The position numbers were made by a program, and so were the translations under genes. Shown here in pieces: positions 14,380 through 18,181 of a stretch of 18,181 nucleotides of DNA; the first letter of the stretch is position 1; the number at the start of each line of letters is the position of its first letter. This DNA is from an uncultured Spirochaetaceae bacterium (GTDB taxonomy: Bacteria > Spirochaetota > Spirochaetia > Treponematales > UBA12059), in contig CALKWG010000538.1 in NCBI GenBank assembly GCA_938004315.1, forward strand, positions 1-18,181, read 5' to 3'. The notes under the pieces were generated by a model. The model was not told where the DNA came from, did not search any database, and worked only from the letters and a program-made list of their open reading frames with translations.

Positions 14380-15468
14380 ATGGACGACGGGAACTATAAG
14401 ACCGGGAGCCTAGTTTGGGAGGGCGGCTCGTTGCCTGCGCTCGCACCGCTCACGGGCGGGGCTACGGGATTCGAGACCGAGCCGCGCGAGCTGGCCTTCG
14501 CGGCGCGCTCCTTCATCCTCTCTTGGGAAGCCGGCTGGCCCGAGGGCTACGCCTACGTCTTCTCGCTCTCGGCCATGGTCCGCGGCCGATGGTCCCGCTG
14601 GTACCGCATGGGCTCGTGGAGCGCGACGCCGGACCTGAGGACTACTTTCAAGGGCGAGAAGGACGAGCTAGGCTCGGTCTCGGTCGATACCCTGGATCTG
14701 GCCGAAGATGCGTCTGCCGTGAGGCTGCGCGTCGAGATCGCGGCGGACGGAGTCGCCGCCGGAGCGCGCGGGCTAGAGCGCGGCGGCGGGGCCGACGAAT
14801 GTGTCGCGGCCGCCTACGGGGCCGCCGCTCCGAGCCGCGTCTTCCTAAGCTATAGCGACCCTAAGCCTTCGGCCGCCTGGCTTAGCCGCCGCGCGGCGAC
14901 GACGCCTCACGAGGCGATAAAGCTCGAGGGCCTTCCCGCCTGGTCGCAGATGACGATACCCGATATCGGTAAGCTCATTTGCAGCCCGAGCTGCGTCGCC
15001 ATGGTCCTGGCCTACTGGAAGCGCGGGCTCGCCGGGGGGAAGCTCGAGGCCATACGCGCGGCCGCCGCGGGCGTCTACGACGCGTCCTTCGAGGCATACG
15101 GCAACTGGTCCTTCGCCTGCGCCTACGCCGCCTCGCGCGGCCTGCGCGCCGAGGCCCGGCGCTTCGCGTCCTTGGCCGAGCTTCGGCCCTATCTGGCCGC
15201 CGGCGCGCCGGCCGTCCTGAGCGTCTCCTGGGATAACGACGGAAGCCGACCCTTAGGCGGCGCGCCGATCTCGAAGAGCGCGGGTCACCTGACCCTGCTC
15301 GTCGGCTTCGACGGGCAGGGAGGGGCTTTGATGCACGAGCCGGCCTCGCCCGACGACGAGTCGGTACCTAGGCGCTACGACGCCGCCGAGCTCGAGGTCA
15401 GGTGGCTGGGCTCCTCGGGCGGGCTGGCGTACATCATCTATCCTATCGATGCGGCTGTCCCGGCTTAA
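14380..15468 (+). CDS. C39-like papain-fold cysteine peptidase with an uncharacterised N-terminal domain
   Basis: A 362-residue protein. The C-terminal half (about 183-358) is a C39_2-like peptidase: LPAWSQMTIPD, then the catalytic Cys201 in ICSPSCVAMVLAYW, and His303 in SAGHLTLLVGFD. The third position, usually Asn or Asp in a NDPA-like motif, reads HEPAS (319-323), so Glu320 may stand in. The N-terminal half (10-160) is a beta-rich domain with repeated aromatic residues (SRWYRMGSWSAT) and no family I recognise. No signal peptide is seen. ATG 14380 was chosen because GGAAGGGG lies just upstream and it begins 1 base after the dipeptidase stop; the same frame is open further upstream inside the dipeptidase gene, without family resemblance. 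Tight linkage to the dipeptidase suggests a shared peptide-degrading task (inference). Confidence 0.85.
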   Translation: MDDGNYKTGSLVWEGGSLPALAPLTGGATGFETEPRELAFAARSFILSWEAGWPEGYAYVFSLSAMVRGRWSRWYRMGSWSATPDLRTTFKGEKDELGSVSVDTLDLAEDASAVRLRVEIAADGVAAGARGLERGGGADECVAAAYGAAAPSRVFLSYSDPKPSAAWLSRRAATTPHEAIKLEGLPAWSQMTIPDIGKLICSPSCVAMVLAYWKRGLAGGKLEAIRAAAAGVYDASFEAYGNWSFACAYAASRGLRAEARRFASLAELRPYLAAGAPAVLSVSWDNDGSRPLGGAPISKSAGHLTLLVGFDGQGGALMHEPASPDDESVPRRYDAAELEVRWLGSSGGLAYIIYPIDAAVPA

Positions 15469-15478
15469 GGCCGCCCTC

Positions 15479-15503
15479 GCGGCCGGCCGCGACCGCCGGC
15501 CGC
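15479..15503. terminator. Bidirectional hairpin between convergent peptidase and serine hydrolase genes
   Basis: GCGGCCGGC (15479-15487) pairs perfectly with GCCGGCCGC (15495-15503) around a 7-base loop. It occupies the 76-bp gap where two converging genes end, the expected place for a shared terminator. No U-tract follows on either strand. Confidence 0.5.
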
Positions 15504-15544
15504 CTCCGTCGCGGGGACTTACGGTCGCCGTCGACCGGCGCGAT

Positions 15545-16852
15545 TCAGTACCCCAAGGCGCGGACGAGCGCCCCTTGGATACGCTCTTCCCAGAGGTAGA
15601 AGCTAGAATGGCGGCCGCGGAGCTTCTCGGGGTCCTCGGCCGTGCCGCCTATGATATGGGCGAAGCCCTTACCCGAATCGGGGTCGAACATGCAGCCGCC
15701 TAGGAGGCCGTAGGCGTCGGCGTGGTGGCCCCAGAGCTTAGGCCCCCCTTCGGGGAGCAGGCGGTCGCCGCCTTCGGCGTCGAAGGCGGCCGCGCCTTTC
15801 ATGAGGCCTAAGCCGCTTACGCGTATGAGGCCCCCGTAGTTGTCGCCGTTGCGGGCCGCCGGGTCGTAGCGCCAGCGCTCGGACGTCATGGCGGCGACCG
15901 ATTCGCGGCTTAAGACGCGTCGGCCGTTCGGCGCGAGCCCGCCGCCGGCCAGGCATAGGCCGATAGCCGCTACGTCCTCTATCGTTGCGCGCATGCCGCC
16001 CTGGGGCGAGAAGAGCGTGCCGTTGGTCCCCGGGACGTACGCGTCGAGCGCTTCGGGGCCTAGGCTGGGGAGCGCTTGGCAGGGCAGGGCGGGCCGCGCT
16101 CCGCCGTACGCGTCGACCTGGGGAACCCAGCTCGCTCCCGGCGTATAGTCTCCTTCGGCGCCGGTCCTGAAAATCGGCGACAGGCGCGCGAAGGCGTCAT
16201 TTGATAATAAATTAACATTGAACGATGCTTCCGTTTCTAGCGGCTCGAGGATGAGCCTCTTTATGAGGCGGTCGAAGCGCTCGCCGGCGGCCTTCTCCAG
16301 CGTGGTCGCCAGGACGCCGTAGCCGAGGTTGCAATACGAGAAGTAGTCGCCCGGGGCGCGGCTAGCCTGGCCGGGCTTGGGCCGCGCGAAGTGCAGCCCG
16401 TCGTGGTAGCCGCGGCCGCCCGGCTCGAAGAACTCCCGTAGCGCGCAGCCTAAGGGAAGGCTATAGCCGGGGCCGTCGCGGAGCGAAGAGCGATGCGACA
16501 GCACGAGGGCCGCGCTGATCGGGGCGTCGGGATAGGACGGGTTACGCAGGGGCCAGCCTAGGTAGCGGCTTAGGTCCTCGTCGATATCGAAGAGCCCCCG
16601 CTCGGCCATGGCTAGGGCGCACATGGCGACGGCCATCTTAGAGATCGAAGCGACGCGGTAGAGCCGCGGCGAGCTAAGCCCGGCGTCGCGGCTACGGCCG
16701 TAATGGTAGAAGCTTTGCCCGCCTTCGAACGCGGCGGCCTCGAGGGCATAGAGCTCGGCTCCCGGCGTCTCGAAAACCTCGTGCATCACGGCGTCTAGGG
16801 CGCCCGCATCAATTATCTTCGTTCGTTGCCCGCTTGTCATCGGCTTCTCCAT
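15545..16852 (-). CDS. Class C beta-lactamase-like serine hydrolase
   Basis: A 435-residue member of the beta-lactamase/DD-peptidase/esterase superfamily. The nucleophile motif SxxK is Ser69-I-S-Lys72 in YRVASISKMAVAM. The second motif YxN is Tyr173-Cys-Asn175 in YFSYCNLGYGVLA. The third motif, KTG in true beta-lactamases, appears as GHHADAYGLLGG, an HxxG-like form typical of the esterase or peptidase members. No signal peptide is seen, so a cytoplasmic peptidase or esterase is more likely than antibiotic resistance. Two starts are possible: ATG 16852 with AAGGA 11 bases upstream, and ATG 16840 with GGAG 6 bases upstream. I give the longer form, but the shorter one (431 residues) is at least as likely. 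It converges on the C39-like peptidase gene and diverges from the agmatinase gene. Confidence 0.88.
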   Translation of the reverse strand: MEKPMTSGQRTKIIDAGALDAVMHEVFETPGAELYALEAAAFEGGQSFYHYGRSRDAGLSSPRLYRVASISKMAVAMCALAMAERGLFDIDEDLSRYLGWPLRNPSYPDAPISAALVLSHRSSLRDGPGYSLPLGCALREFFEPGGRGYHDGLHFARPKPGQASRAPGDYFSYCNLGYGVLATTLEKAAGERFDRLIKRLILEPLETEASFNVNLLSNDAFARLSPIFRTGAEGDYTPGASWVPQVDAYGGARPALPCQALPSLGPEALDAYVPGTNGTLFSPQGGMRATIEDVAAIGLCLAGGGLAPNGRRVLSRESVAAMTSERWRYDPAARNGDNYGGLIRVSGLGLMKGAAAFDAEGGDRLLPEGGPKLWGHHADAYGLLGGCMFDPDSGKGFAHIIGGTAEDPEKLRGRHSSFYLWEERIQGALVRALGY

Positions 16853-16869
16853 TGCTGTTTAATTCCTTA

Positions 16870-16898
16870 TTGACAAAAGCATTAAGCGCCAGGATACT
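16870..16898 (+). promoter_or_regulatory. Sigma70-type promoter of the agmatinase-family gene
   Basis: A perfect TTGACA (16870-16875) with a 17-base spacer and GATACT (16893-16898) as -10. The message would start near 16905, giving a GC-rich leader of about 64 bases before ATG 16969. The -10 is inside the palindrome 16892-16908. Confidence 0.65.
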
Positions 16899-16908
16899 AT
16901 CAGTATCC
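16892..16908. promoter_or_regulatory. Perfect palindromic operator candidate overlapping the agmatinase -10
   Basis: GGATACT-ATC-AGTATCC is a perfect 7-3-7 inverted repeat between the divergent serine hydrolase and agmatinase genes. It covers the -10 and predicted start of the agmatinase promoter, the classic position for a repressor site. It is too far from any gene end to be a terminator. Confidence 0.55.
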
Positions 16909-16968
16909 GTCCGGCCGGCGCCCGGCGCCTAGCGCCTCGCGGGGCCGTAGACTCCCAGGAGCCTTCCC

Positions 16969-17910
16969 ATGCCCCCCATGATCGACGCCGCCCTCGCCGC
17001 CCCCGACTATCGGGGCCTCTATATGGAGCCGTCTTTCTCCGGCATCCAGAGCTTCTATCGGCGCCGCTATACCAAGGACCTGCGCGGCGTGGAGCTGGCC
17101 GTGGCCGGCGTGCCCATGGACAGCTTCGTGACCAACCGACCCGGCTCACGATTCGGCCCTGAGGCCGTACGCCGCGCCTCGTCGCTCATGTCCTGGGACG
17201 CGCCCTGGCCTTGGAAGCGCAATCCTTACGCCGAGCTGGCCATGGCCGACTACGGCGATTGCTGGCTGGACCCCGGCCGTCCCGACACCCTACACGCCGC
17301 CATACGCGATTTCGGCCGCGAGGTCTTGAAGACGAGCGGCCTCGTCGCCATAGGCGGCGACCATTATATATCCTATCCACTCCTCGAGGCCCATGCCGAG
17401 AAGCACGGCCCGTTGGCCCTGATACACTTCGACGCCCACTCGGACACCTGGGAAGACGAGCCCAAGCGCCTAGACCACGGCACCATGTTCTACCACGCCG
17501 CCAAGGAGGGCGTCGTGGACGCCTCCCGCTCCGTGCAGCTGGGCATGCGGACGAACAACGCCGACGACCACGGCTACCTGGTCATCGACGGCGCCGAGCT
17601 CCACCGCGTCGGACCCGCCGAGGTCGCCAGGCGCGTGCGCGAGCGCGTCGGCTCCGGGCCCGTATACCTCAGCTTCGACATCGACTTCCTCGACCCCTCC
17701 TGCGCGCCGGGCACCGGCACGCCGGTATGCGGCGGATTCTCCACCTGGCAGGCGCGCGAGCTACTCCTGGCCCTGGCGGGGCTCCCCATCGTAGGCGCCG
17801 ACTTGGTCGAAGTGGCGCCGGCCTACGACCACGCCCAGATGACCGCCTTGGCCGGGGCGACGATCGCGAGCGACCTCGCGTGCCTCTGGCTCTACGGAAA
17901 TAGGCCGTGA
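16969..17910 (+). CDS. Agmatinase/ureohydrolase family enzyme
   Basis: A 313-residue binuclear manganese hydrolase of the arginase/agmatinase/formiminoglutamase family, which hydrolyses guanidino or formimino groups. Metal ligands are His132 (AIGGDHYISYP), Asp155, His157 and Asp159 (HFDAHSDTW), and Asp237 and Asp239 (SFDIDFLDPS). The N-terminal GVPMDSFVTNRPGSRFGP loop and LDHGTMF (168-174) match the agmatinase subgroup, so agmatine to putrescine plus urea is the likeliest reaction. Guanidinopropionase-type or guanidinobutyrase activity cannot be excluded. AGGAG at 16957-16961 supports ATG 16969. No arginine decarboxylase or spermidine synthase gene is visible. A palindromic site covers its promoter, implying tight regulation. 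Its stop overlaps the start of a small membrane-protein gene (GTGA). Confidence 0.92.
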   Translation: MPPMIDAALAAPDYRGLYMEPSFSGIQSFYRRRYTKDLRGVELAVAGVPMDSFVTNRPGSRFGPEAVRRASSLMSWDAPWPWKRNPYAELAMADYGDCWLDPGRPDTLHAAIRDFGREVLKTSGLVAIGGDHYISYPLLEAHAEKHGPLALIHFDAHSDTWEDEPKRLDHGTMFYHAAKEGVVDASRSVQLGMRTNNADDHGYLVIDGAELHRVGPAEVARRVRERVGSGPVYLSFDIDFLDPSCAPGTGTPVCGGFSTWQARELLLALAGLPIVGADLVEVAPAYDHAQMTALAGATIASDLACLWLYGNRP

Positions 17911-18135
17911 GCGCCGCTCGGGCCGCTCGGGCGGCCGTCCGCTCGGCCTTGAGATCGGCCGGCGTCGGGGCCGTCGTCGCCGCGGTCCTCGCGTTCCTCT
18001 CGGCCGCGCTCGGCCTCCTGGGCTTCGGCAAGGCCTACTACGTCGCCGTGTTCCTCCCGTTCTTCCTTATCATCTGCGTCCTCATAGCCTGGTTCCTCTA
18101 CCTGAAGGAGGACGGCTTCATACGCAAGCCCGAGG
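17907..18135 (+). CDS. Small membrane protein, 3' end lost at the contig edge
   Basis: A partial gene with 76 genuine residues visible. It begins at GTG 17907, overlapping the agmatinase stop (GTGA), so it is translationally coupled. A basic N-terminus (AARAARAAVRSALRSA) precedes two hydrophobic helices (about 17-40 and 43-65). Then comes a charged cytoplasmic-looking end (LYLKEDGFIRKPEE). I do not recognise the family; proteins of this shape are often hypothetical. The open frame seems to continue to 18170 with residues IGRASCRERV, but those are translated sequencing adapter and do not belong to the protein. The true C-terminus lies outside the window. Confidence 0.7.
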
Positions 18136-18181
18136 AGATCGGAAGAGCGTCGTGTAGGGAAAGAGTGTAGATCTCGGTGGT
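18136..18181 (+). other. Illumina TruSeq adapter contamination
   Basis: The last 46 bases start AGATCGGAAGAGCGTCGTGT and continue as the reverse complement of the TruSeq universal adapter, including GGGAAAGAGTGTAGATCTCG. This is library adapter left on a read end and assembled into the contig. It is not biological sequence and should be trimmed. Confidence 0.98.

Noticed and set aside
15545..16852. Antibiotic-resistance beta-lactamase
   Set aside because: There is no signal peptide and the KTG motif is replaced by an HxxG-like one, as in esterases and peptidases of the same fold.
17211..17903. 230-codon Arg-rich open frame overlapping the agmatinase gene
   Set aside because: It is a frame-shifted shadow of the ureohydrolase; the Arg/Pro-rich product is typical of the wrong frame in GC-rich DNA.
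18136..18170. Apparent C-terminal residues IGRASCRERV of the last gene
   Set aside because: They are translated from Illumina adapter, not genomic DNA.

Overview
The window is a GC-rich bacterial chromosome segment (about two thirds GC by eye). It is densely packed, with 17 protein-coding genes (the last one partial), one tRNA gene, and no insertion sequence, phage gene, CRISPR array or rRNA. Ile is often written ATA and TAG is the commonest stop (7 of 16 complete genes), which is unusual at this GC. Promoters resemble sigma70 sites and ribosome binding sites are good AGGAG types. The phylum cannot be fixed from the window. I lean weakly to a high-GC spirochaete because of the codon habits and the kinase/FHA/HU content. 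The right edge is not genomic: bases 18136-18181 are Illumina TruSeq adapter.

Layout. (1) 81-3163, plus strand: catalase KatA, a translationally coupled DUF454 membrane protein, and an exported PQQ-type sugar dehydrogenase. (2) 3208-8981, minus strand: a five-gene operon-like block with gaps of 12-42 bp. Read in transcription order it encodes an unrecognised 173-residue protein, a PPP-like metallophosphoesterase, a transmembrane Ser/Thr kinase, a six-helix membrane protein with a C-terminal FHA domain, and an exported VWA protein with a TM segment, an FHA domain and a Lys/Ala-rich tail. (3) 9117-10007, plus strand: a divergent gene whose N-terminal domain is a paralogue of the 173-residue protein, fused to a complete HU/IHF DNA-binding domain. 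The two genes share an AT-rich promoter island. (4) 10183-11715: a DEAD-box RNA helicase of RhlE type, then a strong hairpin and tRNA-Leu(UAA) on the minus strand. (5) 11966-13773: a single-domain response regulator that is probably leaderless, then acetate kinase. (6) 13776-16852: a D-Ala-D-Ala dipeptidase homologue and a C39-like cysteine peptidase in tandem, converging on a class-C beta-lactamase-like serine hydrolase. (7) 16969 to the end: an agmatinase-family ureohydrolase under a strong promoter whose -10 is covered by a perfect palindrome, coupled to a small membrane protein cut off by the adapter.

The most interesting part is 3208-10007. A kinase, a phosphatase and two FHA proteins are co-transcribed with a small protein whose only recognisable relative is the N-terminal half of a HU-fusion protein encoded divergently. 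This looks like an envelope-to-nucleoid phosphosignalling module. Both FHA domains lack the usual phosphothreonine-binding Arg and Ser, so the signalling logic may not be the textbook one. The link is inference from gene order and homology within the window.
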